From NCBI GenBank assembly GCA_021802125.1, contig JAKAAX010000010.1, forward strand, positions 1-64,000: 64,000 nucleotides of DNA. The letters are read 5' to 3'. Shown here in pieces: positions 56,797 through 64,000 of the stretch. Both the position numbers and the translations under genes were made by a program. The DNA comes from Thermoplasmata archaeon (GTDB lineage Archaea > Thermoplasmatota > Thermoplasmata > Lutacidiplasmatales > UBA184). Under the pieces are notes generated by a model. It was given only the letters and a program-made list of their open reading frames with translations. It had not been told where the DNA came from and did not search any database. Position 1 is the first letter of the stretch. Each line of letters begins with the position of its first letter.

Positions 56797-59700
56797 AGCG
56801 CCTCCACCGTGAGCGGGTGCTCGCGGAGCCAGGCGAGCCCGCCGACGTAGGCGGAGAAGGTCTCGACGCTGGTGAAGAGGGGGATCGCGAGCTCGATCGC
56901 GCGCCGCCGGAGCACGTACTCGTCCTCGAGCATGCGCTCGAACTTCTCCTGCGTGAAGGAGGCGGGGACGTTGAGGATCAGGTCGACCTCCCCCTTCTCA
57001 AGCACCGTCCGGATGTTCGGCTCCCGGTCCGGTTCCATGATCTTGTAGAGGACCGTGACGCGCTTCAGCCCCTGCCCGAGCAGGTAGGCGGCCGTGTCCT
57101 CGGTGGCGAGCAGCTGGAAGCCGAGGCGCTCGAGCACGTGGGCCGCCGGAAGGAGGATCTCCTTCAGGCGCGGGCCCCCGACGGAGAGGAAGGCCCGCCC
57201 CCCCTCGGGGACGAACTTGACCCCGGTCGCGATCATCGCCTTCACGAGCGCGTCCGGGAAGGTGGGCCCGAAGCAGGCGACCTCCCCCGTGGACTGCATC
57301 TCGACCCCGAGCAGGGGGTCCGCCCCCTCCACCTGGAAGAAGGAGAACTGCGGGACCTTCACGCCCCAGCGGCCGAACGGGACCGGAGCGCTCCCCGCGC
57401 GGGAGAGCCCCTTGCCCAGCAGCGCCCGGGCCGCCTCCCGGAGGACCGGGGTGCCCGTCCCCTTCGCGACGAACGGAAGGGAGCGGGAGGCGCGCAGGTT
57501 GAGCTCGATGACGTAGACGTCCTCCCCGACCACGAGGAACTGGACGTTGAAGGGGCCCTTGATGGAGAGGGCGCGCGCCATGGACTGGGAGGCCTGGACC
57601 ATCTTCTCCTGGACCGCGGGAGGGGTCGAGCGCGGAGGGAGGACCAGGATGGCGTCCCCCGAGTGCACGCCCGCCTGCTCGACGTGCTCCAGGATGCCGG
57701 CGACGAGCACGCGCTCCCCGTCGGAGACCGCGTCCAGGTCGATCTCTCCCGCCCCCTCCAGGAACTTCGAGATGACGACCGGGTACTCCGGGGAGATGCG
57801 GACGGCCGCGGAGAGGAAGCGCTCCAGGTCGGTGCGGCCGGGGATGACCCGCATCGCCGCCCCGCTCAGCACGTAGGAGGGCCGGACCAGCACGGGGTAG
57901 CCGACCTGGTCCGCGAACTGCTCGGCCTCCTCGAGCGTGGTGAAGGCCCGCCAGGCCGGCTGGGGGATCTTCAGGCGCTCCAGGAGCCGGGAGAACCGGC
58001 TGCGGTTCTCCGCCGCGTCGATCGAGTCGCTCGTGGTGCCAAGGATCGGGATGGCGCAGGTGGCGAGGAGAGGGGTCATGTTCTGCGCGAGCTGGCTGCC
58101 GACGCAGGTGACGATCCCCCGGAAGCGTTCCTTGTCGTAGATGTCCCGGACCCGCTCGAGCGTGATCTCCTCGAAGTAGAGGCGGTCGGAGCGGTCGTAG
58201 TCCGTGCTCACGGTCTCCGGGTTGGAGTTGAGGACCGCGACGGAGGCGACCCCCTCCGCCTTGAGCCCCTCGACGAGGTTCATCGTCGACCAGTCGAACT
58301 CCACCGAGCTGCCGATGCGGTACGGGCCGGCGCCCAGGACGAGCACGCTCCCCTTCGGGGAGGGCCCCACCTCGTCGGTGTCCGCCCCGTAGGTGAGGTA
58401 GAGGTAGTTCGTCCGGCTCGGCCACTCGTTGGCCAGCGTGTCGATCATCCGGATGTGCGGGACGATCCCCTTCGCGAGCCGGTCGCGGCGGACCGCCTCC
58501 TCGTCGCGGTCCGTGGCCCGGGCCACCGCGCGGTCGGAGAGCCCCAGCCGCTTCGCCCGTCGGAGCAGGGCGGGCGTGAGCGGGTCGGCCTTGGAGCTCT
58601 GGAGGTCGCGGGTGACCTGGTGGACCTGCTGGAGCTGTCCGACGAACCACGGGTCGATCCAGCTGGTCTCGGAGATCTGCGCGGGGGAGATCCCCGCCTC
58701 GAGCGCCTCGAGCACGTGCCAGAGGACCTGGGGGGTGGGGCGGGAGAGGTCCTCCAGGATGGCCGCCTTCGCCCGGGGCTTCTCCGGAGGGCCGAGCTCG
58801 CTCCTCGGGTCGGTCATCCTCACGGCCTTGAGGAGCGCCTCGGGGAACGTCGCCCCGACGCCCATCACCTCCCCGACGGACTTCATCGTCGGACCGAGCT
58901 CGCGGCGGGCGCGCGGGAACTTCTCCAGGTCCCAGCGCGGATGCTTCAGCACGACGTAGTCCATGGCGGGCTCGAAGCAGGCCGTGGTGACCCCGGTGAC
59001 CCGGTTCTTGAGCTCGGGGAGCGTGTAGCCGAGCGCGAGCTTCGCCGCGACGTAGGCGAGCGGATAGCCGGTGGCCTTGGACGCGAGCGCGCTCGAGCGG
59101 GAGAGGCGCGCGTTGATCTCGATCGCGTAGTACTCCTCGTTGCGCGGGTCCAGGGCGAACTGGATGTTGCACTCGCCGACGATCCCGCACGCGTTCGCGG
59201 CGCGGATCGCCGCCGCCCGCAGGAGCTGGTACTCGGAGTCGGAGAGCGTCTGGGAGGGCGCGACGACGATGTTGTCGCCGGTGTGCACGCGCATCGCGAG
59301 CACGTTCTCCATGTTGCAGACGGTGAGCGTGTTCCCGAGGCGGTCCCGGACCACCTCGTACTCGATCTGCTTGAAGGAGCCCACGTAGCGCTCCAGGAGC
59401 ACCTGGTGCACCGGGCTCGCGCGCAGCCCGCGGGAAGCGACCTCGCGCAGCTCCTCGGGCCCGCGGGCCATCCCGCCCCCCTTCCCCCCGAGGGTGAACG
59501 CGACGCGGACGATGACCGGGTACCCGATCTCCTTCGCCCGGGCCAGGGCCTCCTCCTCGGAGTAGACCGGGTGGCTGCGGAGGACCGGGACCTGCGAGCG
59601 CTCCATGAGCTTCAGGAACAGCGCCCGGTCCTCGGTCTCCTCGATCCCCTTCACCGGGGTGCCGAGGACGCGGACCCCGAGACGGCGCAGGACCCCGCGC

Positions 59701-60008
59701 TGGTGGAGCGAGACGCCGCAGTTGAGCGCGGTCTGCCCCCCGAAGGAGAGCAGGATCGCGTCCGCGTTCTCGCTCTCAAGGATGGGCTCGACGAACTCGG
59801 GGGTGACCGGCTGGAAGTAGGTCCGTCCCTTCCGGGGGGGGTCGGTCTGCAGCGTCGCGATGTTCGGGTTGACCACGATCGTGTAGACCCCCTCCTCCTC
59901 GAGGGCCTTCAGGCACTGGCTGCCGGAGTAGTCGAACTCGCCCGCCTCCCCGATCTTGAGCGCGCCGCTCCCCAGGACGACGACGCGCTTCGGGAGGTCC
60001 AGCTTCAC
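56682..60008 (-). CDS. carB: Carbamoyl-phosphate synthase large subunit
   Basis: A 1,108-aa CarB producing carbamoyl phosphate from ammonia (from CarA), bicarbonate and two ATP, for pyrimidine and arginine synthesis. Two ATP-grasp halves are visible: VVVLGSGALKIGEAGEFDYS GSQ, RVAFTLGGKGGGMARGPEEL and FALDPRNEEYYAIEINARLS RSSALASKATGYPLAYVAAK in the first; VLVLGAGPYRIGSSVEFDWS, RPSYVLSGAAMRVIPGRTDL and VIELNLRASRSLPFVAKGTG in the second, followed by the MGS-like allosteric domain (PDALVKAMIATGVKFVPEGG... FTSVETFSAYVGGL). GTG at 60008 overlaps the carA stop (GTGA). A Ser/Lys/Arg tail extends past the usual end, over truA. Confidence 0.95.
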   Translation of the reverse strand: MKLDLPKRVVVLGSGALKIGEAGEFDYSGSQCLKALEEEGVYTIVVNPNIATLQTDPPRKGRTYFQPVTPEFVEPILESENADAILLSFGGQTALNCGVSLHQRGVLRRLGVRVLGTPVKGIEETEDRALFLKLMERSQVPVLRSHPVYSEEEALARAKEIGYPVIVRVAFTLGGKGGGMARGPEELREVASRGLRASPVHQVLLERYVGSFKQIEYEVVRDRLGNTLTVCNMENVLAMRVHTGDNIVVAPSQTLSDSEYQLLRAAAIRAANACGIVGECNIQFALDPRNEEYYAIEINARLSRSSALASKATGYPLAYVAAKLALGYTLPELKNRVTGVTTACFEPAMDYVVLKHPRWDLEKFPRARRELGPTMKSVGEVMGVGATFPEALLKAVRMTDPRSELGPPEKPRAKAAILEDLSRPTPQVLWHVLEALEAGISPAQISETSWIDPWFVGQLQQVHQVTRDLQSSKADPLTPALLRRAKRLGLSDRAVARATDRDEEAVRRDRLAKGIVPHIRMIDTLANEWPSRTNYLYLTYGADTDEVGPSPKGSVLVLGAGPYRIGSSVEFDWSTMNLVEGLKAEGVASVAVLNSNPETVSTDYDRSDRLYFEEITLERVRDIYDKERFRGIVTCVGSQLAQNMTPLLATCAIPILGTTSDSIDAAENRSRFSRLLERLKIPQPAWRAFTTLEEAEQFADQVGYPVLVRPSYVLSGAAMRVIPGRTDLERFLSAAVRISPEYPVVISKFLEGAGEIDLDAVSDGERVLVAGILEHVEQAGVHSGDAILVLPPRSTPPAVQEKMVQASQSMARALSIKGPFNVQFLVVGEDVYVIELNLRASRSLPFVAKGTGTPVLREAARALLGKGLSRAGSAPVPFGRWGVKVPQFSFFQVEGADPLLGVEMQSTGEVACFGPTFPDALVKAMIATGVKFVPEGGRAFLSVGGPRLKEILLPAAHVLERLGFQLLATEDTAAYLLGQGLKRVTVLYKIMEPDREPNIRTVLEKGEVDLILNVPASFTQEKFERMLEDEYVLRRRAIELAIPLFTSVETFSAYVGGLAWLREHPLTVEALYGSDVSPGGRGVLDWNQPRSVSLVRASRKASSSKRRR

Positions 60009-61126
60009 GCGCGCCTCCGAAGCTTCTCGACGAAGAGGTCGAAGACGAAGCCCGCCTCGCGGGGGCCCGGTCCCCCCTCGGGGTGGCCCTGGAGCGCGAG
60101 GACCCTCCCTCGGCGGTCGCGCAGCCCCTCCAGGGTGCCGTCGTCGGGGTTCCGCGCCCACGGCTCGAGCCCGGTGCCCTTGAGCGAGGTGGGGTCCACG
60201 GCGTAGCCGTGGTTCTCCGAGAGGATGAAGGCCCGGCCGTCCGGGAAGACCACGGGCTTGTTCTGCCCCCGGTGGCCGTACTTGAGCTTGAACGTCGAGC
60301 CGCCGTGGGCCATGGCCAGGAGCTGCTGGCCGAGGCAGATCCCCAGCACCGGGGTCCCGCGCTTCTCCGAGTCGCGCAGGGTGTCGACGACCGCGCCCAG
60401 GGTCGACGGGTCCCCCGGGCCGTTCCCCACCAGGATCCCCGCGACCTTCCGGCCGTCGAACCGGTCCTCGACCACCTGGTGGGAGGGCCACCGTACGACG
60501 TCGACCCCCCGGCGGAGGAGGGAGCGGAGGATGCTGGCCTTGATGCCGCAGTCCACGGCCACGACGAGCGGGGCGCCTCGGGTGCCGGAGCGCAGGAGGT
60601 GCGGGGCCTTCGGGGTGACCTCCGCCACGAAGTCCTCGTCCTCGTACCGGGGCGCGCGCTCGAGCTCGCGTCGGAGGGCCGAGACGCTCGGGACCTGCTT
60701 TCCCACGGCGACCGTGCCCCGCATCACGCCGTGGGACCGGAGGAGGGAGGTCAGGCGGCGCGTGTCGATGCCGACCAGGAGGGGGACGCCGGACCTCGCG
60801 GCCCACGCCGGGAGCGAGGTGCGCGCGTTCCAGTGGTGCGGCGGCTCCAGGCTCTGCATGAGCGCCGCCCGGACCTGGATCTCGGGGGACTCGAAGCCGT
60901 CCGGCAGCCCCCAGCGGTCGCGGCCCTCGGGGGAAGGGACACCGTAGTTGCCCAGGAGCGGGTAGGTGAAGGTGAGGATCTGGCCCCGGAAGGACGGGTC
61001 GGTGAGCGACTCGGGGTACCCCACCATGCCGGTGGTGAAGACCACCTCCCCGTGCACCGTGCGCGAGGCGCCGAAACCCTCGCCTTCGAACGCGGTCCCG
61101 TCCTCGAGAACAAGGCGTCCCAGCAG
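60005..61126 (-). CDS. carA: Carbamoyl-phosphate synthase small subunit, apparent CTG start
   Basis: A 373-aa glutaminase subunit. N-terminal domain: LLGRLVLEDGTAFEGEGFGA, then GEVVFTTGMVGYPESLTDPS, the universal CarA beginning. Glutamine amidotransferase class I: GTPVLGICLGQQLLAMAHGG (nucleophile Cys ~residue 263), LQGHPEGGPGP (His-Glu). The conserved N-terminus begins at L-L-G-R-L, yet between there and the upstream stop no in-frame ATG, GTG or TTG exists; the first conventional start is GTG at 61057, inside the conserved region. I therefore place the start at the CTG pair 61121-61126; CTG 61168 is another option. TATA-like GCTTATTA (minus, 61202-61209) lies ~80 nt upstream. Coupled to carB by GTGA. 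Confidence 0.9.
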   Translation of the reverse strand: MLGRLVLEDGTAFEGEGFGASRTVHGEVVFTTGMVGYPESLTDPSFRGQILTFTYPLLGNYGVPSPEGRDRWGLPDGFESPEIQVRAALMQSLEPPHHWNARTSLPAWAARSGVPLLVGIDTRRLTSLLRSHGVMRGTVAVGKQVPSVSALRRELERAPRYEDEDFVAEVTPKAPHLLRSGTRGAPLVVAVDCGIKASILRSLLRRGVDVVRWPSHQVVEDRFDGRKVAGILVGNGPGDPSTLGAVVDTLRDSEKRGTPVLGICLGQQLLAMAHGGSTFKLKYGHRGQNKPVVFPDGRAFILSENHGYAVDPTSLKGTGLEPWARNPDDGTLEGLRDRRGRVLALQGHPEGGPGPREAGFVFDLFVEKLRRRA

Positions 61127-61199
61127 GCCGGGCGTGGGCGTGTTCCGTTGCTGGGTTCCCCGCGTCAGAGGCGACCCAAGCGGGTCGCACTTGGGTGGC

Positions 61200-61294
61200 G
61201 GTAATAAGCCTCACGTCATGGTTGCGACAGGAACGTGTCCGGACGGCCGCCCGGGGTCCTCCCGGGCCGCCGCCCGCGGGGACCTCCTTTATTC
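61200..61294. promoter_or_regulatory. Divergent TATA-like elements of carAB and the AAA ATPase gene
   Basis: GTAATAAGC (61201-61209, read as GCTTATTAC on minus) is the likely carAB promoter, implying a 5' leader of some 50-55 nt before the proposed CTG. CCTTTATTC (61286-61294) is centred 27 nt before GTG 61317 of the ATPase gene, a leaderless arrangement. Confidence 0.5.
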
Positions 61295-61316
61295 GAGGCC
61301 CGCCTCCTTCCCCGCC

Positions 61317-64000
61317 GTGGCGGGATATCCCGTCTCCGTCCCGCTCATTGGGCGGGAGCCGGAGAAGGCCCTCTTCGAACGGATGCTGGAGGGGCTCGCC
61401 AAGGGCCGGGGAGGGATGCTCCTCCTGACCGGGCCCGTGGGGTCGGGGAAGACCCGGCTCCTGGAGCACATCGCCAGCCGCGCGGAGGCGATGGGGGCGT
61501 TCGTCGCCCAGGGGAACGCGGCGGAGGGCGACAGCCGCCCCTACATGCCCTTCCACCGCGCCCTCGAGGAGGCCTCCCGTCGCGGCCGGGCCCGGCCCAA
61601 GGACGAGGGCGCTGTGGGCGACTCGCTCCCCTTGGCCGCCGCGGCCGTCGCGGGAGAGGGGGGACTGCGCCTGCGGGACTACGGGCGCTCCGTCGCCTCC
61701 CGGGTGGGGATCTCGAAGGACTGGGGGCCCGCGGCGATGCGCGACCTGCTGCCCTCCTCGGAGGAAGAGGAGGTCCGGCTCGAGGAGCTGCCCCCGACCG
61801 GGGCCGTCGTCCGGCTCCTCGAGCGCATCGAGGAGCTCGCGCCGAAGGCGCCCGTCGTGATCACCCTGGACTGCTTCCAGTGGGCGGACCCCGCCTCGCT
61901 CTCGCTCCTGCGCCCGCTCGCCCGGGAGGCGCGCAGGAGGGCGCTCCTGGTCGTGGTGAGCTACGATGCGGGAGAGGCCCTCCCGGAGCCGAGGCCGGGG
62001 GGGGAGGGGCCGACGCTCGACGAGCTCGCCCGGAGCGTCCAGCGGGAGAGCGGGACGATCCGGGTCCAGCTTCGGGGGCTGAGCGACCTCGAGGTCCGGA
62101 AGCTCGCCGAGGAGATCCTGGGGGGTCCGCTCGACCTCGAGCCCTCCGCTCCGCTGCCCGAGGTGCTCGGACGGACCGGCGGGAACCCCTTCTTCCTCCA
62201 GGAGGTGGTCCGCGCCGGCCTCCGCGACGGGTGGATCGCCCGGCGGGGCGATGCCTTCCGCGTCCTCGAGCCCGCGCAGGACCTCCAGGTCCCCACCCTG
62301 CTGCGCTGGTGGGTCCACCGCAAGACCCAGTCGCTCCTGCCCGGGGACCGCACGGTCCTGGAGGCGATCTCGGTCCTGGGGAGCGAGTTCGATCCCCGCG
62401 CGCTCCCGGCGCTCGTGCCCGACATGGCCTCCCGGCTCAAGCCCGCCATGGAGCGTCTCGAGGCCCGGCACGGCCTGCTGCGGCAGGTTCGGCCGAGCGT
62501 CTGGCAGGTCGTGCCGGGCTTCCTCGCCTCCGTCGTGCGCTCCGAGCTCTCCGGAGAGGTGCTCCGCCGGCTCCATCGGCGGGCGGGCGAGTGGCAGTCG
62601 GCGCACGACCCCCATGCGGTCGAGAAGATCGCGATGCACTACTACGAGGCGGCCGAGCCGACGCTCGCCCTACCGTGGCTCGAGCGGGCCTGGAAGGCGG
62701 CCGCCGACCGGGGGGACAACGATGCGACGGTCCGCTTCGCCCGTCAGGCGCAGGAGATGGCGAGGACCGCCCAGCAGCCGGACACCCTCCTCTTCTGGCA
62801 GCGCAGGGAGGCCACGGGGATCTTCCAGAACGGCGACGTCGAGCGCGCGGCCAAGATGCTGGTCGATGCGATGGAAGGGACCTCGCCGGGGCTGGGAAGG
62901 GTGGAGGTCCTCTGCGAGCTCGCCCTCCTCGACACGCATCGGGGGAACCCGACACGCGCGATGGCGATCCTGAACCGGGCCGACGCCGAACCGGTCCCTC
63001 CGGAACAGAAGGCGAACGCGTCCCTGCGGGTGCGGGTCTACCGCGTCCAGCTCCACGCCCGCCTGCAACGCTGGGACGAGATCACGAAGGAGGCGCCCTT
63101 GCTGATCCAGGACCTGGAGCGGGGGGAGCACGACCTGGAGCCCCGGCAGGAGCTGCGGGTCCGGGTCTCCTACGGGACGGCGCTCAGCGCCCAGGGGGAG
63201 TTCCCGAAGGCCCGGGAGGTCCTGCTGGACGCGCTCTCGCGGGCCCGGAGGAGCGGGCTCGAGACCACCGAGTCCAACGCCCGGACCTCCCTCGGCATCC
63301 TCGCGCTGAGCATGGGCGACCTGGGCATGGCCCGGGCGATCTTCGAGCAGTCGGCGGAGGAGTGGCGGCGACGGGGAGGCGTCACCAACCAGGCGATCAA
63401 CACGTCGAACTACGCGGAGGTGCTGCTGGACATGGGGGAGCTGGAGGAGGGCGGGAAGTGGCTCGAGGAGGCGAACCGGCTCTGCGAGCTCGCGGGGCTC
63501 TCCCAGATCATGGCCATGAACACGCCCCTTCAGGCCCGGCTCGAGCTCGCGCGCGGGAACCTCGGCAAGGCGGAGGAGCTGCTGCAGGCGATCGTCCCGG
63601 CCGGACGTCTCGCCGCCCAGGAGGACGCCGGGCGGGAGGGGCACGCCACCCTCGCCCGCATCCTGCTCGCGAAGGGGGACTTGGACGCGGCTTGGCGGGA
63701 GGCCGAGAAGGGCGGTCAGCAGCTCTCCGGGCTCGGCGGGGGACTGGCCGCGCGGACCTACGCGGTGGTCCAGGCGGCGCGGGGGGAGACCTTCCGCGCC
63801 GAAGCGCTCCTCAACAAGATCGTCCACGAGACGCAGCGGGTGGGGAGGAGGTACGAGCAGGCGCTGGCCCTGGAGGACCTGGGAGAGGTCTTGCAGAAGC
63901 AGGGGAGGGTGAGCGAGGCCCGCGGGCGATGGAACGAATCGCTCGGCCTCCTGCGCGCCTGCGGGGCGCTCTCCCACGCCGCTCGGCTGGAAGCGAGGCG
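61317..64000 (+). CDS. AAA/STAND ATPase with C-terminal TPR-like repeats, 3' end outside window
   Basis: At least 894 codons, no stop before the window edge. VSVPLIGREPEKALFERMLE opens an AAA_16-type domain; MLLLTGPVGSGKTRLLEHIA contains Walker A G-P-V-G-S-G-K-T (residues ~40-47); VVITLDCFQWADPASLSLLR is Walker B in the form D-C-F-Q-W-A-D, typical of MalT/adenylate-cyclase-associated STAND ATPases; LGRTGGNPFFLQEVV is the sensor motif. From ~residue 440 onward helical pairs (VRFARQAQEMARTAQ, EFPKAREVLLDALSRARRSG, GNLGKAEELLQAIVPAG, ARGRWNESLGLLRACGALS) are TPR-like. No DNA-binding domain is in view; one might follow. Likely a signal-transduction scaffold. GTG from promoter spacing. Confidence 0.85.
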   Translation, partial: MAGYPVSVPLIGREPEKALFERMLEGLAKGRGGMLLLTGPVGSGKTRLLEHIASRAEAMGAFVAQGNAAEGDSRPYMPFHRALEEASRRGRARPKDEGAVGDSLPLAAAAVAGEGGLRLRDYGRSVASRVGISKDWGPAAMRDLLPSSEEEEVRLEELPPTGAVVRLLERIEELAPKAPVVITLDCFQWADPASLSLLRPLAREARRRALLVVVSYDAGEALPEPRPGGEGPTLDELARSVQRESGTIRVQLRGLSDLEVRKLAEEILGGPLDLEPSAPLPEVLGRTGGNPFFLQEVVRAGLRDGWIARRGDAFRVLEPAQDLQVPTLLRWWVHRKTQSLLPGDRTVLEAISVLGSEFDPRALPALVPDMASRLKPAMERLEARHGLLRQVRPSVWQVVPGFLASVVRSELSGEVLRRLHRRAGEWQSAHDPHAVEKIAMHYYEAAEPTLALPWLERAWKAAADRGDNDATVRFARQAQEMARTAQQPDTLLFWQRREATGIFQNGDVERAAKMLVDAMEGTSPGLGRVEVLCELALLDTHRGNPTRAMAILNRADAEPVPPEQKANASLRVRVYRVQLHARLQRWDEITKEAPLLIQDLERGEHDLEPRQELRVRVSYGTALSAQGEFPKAREVLLDALSRARRSGLETTESNARTSLGILALSMGDLGMARAIFEQSAEEWRRRGGVTNQAINTSNYAEVLLDMGELEEGGKWLEEANRLCELAGLSQIMAMNTPLQARLELARGNLGKAEELLQAIVPAGRLAAQEDAGREGHATLARILLAKGDLDAAWREAEKGGQQLSGLGGGLAARTYAVVQAARGETFRAEALLNKIVHETQRVGRRYEQALALEDLGEVLQKQGRVSEARGRWNESLGLLRACGALSHAARLEAR

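Noticed and set aside
56286..60206. A 1,306-codon open frame on the plus strand antisense to carB
   Set aside because: CarB on the minus strand has complete family motifs; the antisense frame is compositional shadow.

Overview
The window is very GC-rich (near 70 percent by eye) and almost fully coding. It looks like a chromosomal segment of a high-GC archaeon. I infer an uncultivated Thermoplasmatota lineage, but no rRNA or other taxonomic marker is present. The evidence is archaeal promoter architecture: short AT-rich TATA-like boxes centred about 27-35 nt before ATG, GTG or TTG starts, i.e. leaderless or nearly leaderless transcripts. In addition there is an archaeal/eukaryal-type TrpRS, an archaeal-pilin-like protein, multiple PKD and kelch surface proteins with a single C-terminal membrane anchor, and an OB-fold single-stranded DNA-binding protein with a Gly-rich tail. 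No rRNA, tRNA, CRISPR array or intact insertion sequence was recognised.

Region 1 (1-34 kb) is a cell-surface polysaccharide/glycoprotein locus. It has a complete dTDP-L-rhamnose set (rmlD and rmlB divergent; rmlC-rmlA overlapping), a second sugar nucleotidyltransferase, five glycosyltransferases (two GT4, three GT2), two DUF2079 polytopic membrane proteins, two sulfatase-like (alkaline-phosphatase superfamily) enzymes, a beta-helix protein, a polysaccharide flippase and a sugar-nucleotide epimerase-like protein. Three paralogous six-motif kelch proteins and a PKD protein are interleaved. From 29.3 kb down to 19.8 kb seven minus-strand genes are closely spaced and probably form one or two operons. 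A DUF4258-like toxin / YgiT-type zinc-finger pair sits at 6.2-6.7 kb.

Region 2 (34-40 kb) holds housekeeping and unknown genes: a proline-rich double zinc-ribbon protein, a small membrane protein, a universal stress protein, pyrroline-5-carboxylate reductase (proC) and a DnaJ-like protein with an extra C-terminal domain.

Region 3 (40-52 kb) is the most interesting. A minus-strand operon, mostly with 4-nt stop/start overlaps, encodes a giant (about 1,811 aa) PKD/Ig-like surface protein with a cytoplasmic winged-helix-like tail, then a VirB2/TrbC-like two-helix protein, a VirB6/TrbL-like polytopic protein, a VirB3/PrgI-like two-helix protein, a small four-helix protein and a VirB4-like ATPase. 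It resembles a minimal type IV secretion / Ced-like DNA-transfer machine tied to a large adhesin. A pilin-like secreted protein converges on it.

Region 4 (52-64 kb) is core metabolism and information processing: trpS, a 1-kb poorly coding stretch, ssb, a RAM-domain protein, truA, carB and carA (carA lacks a conventional start codon), and the start of a large AAA/STAND ATPase with TPR-like repeats that runs off the window.
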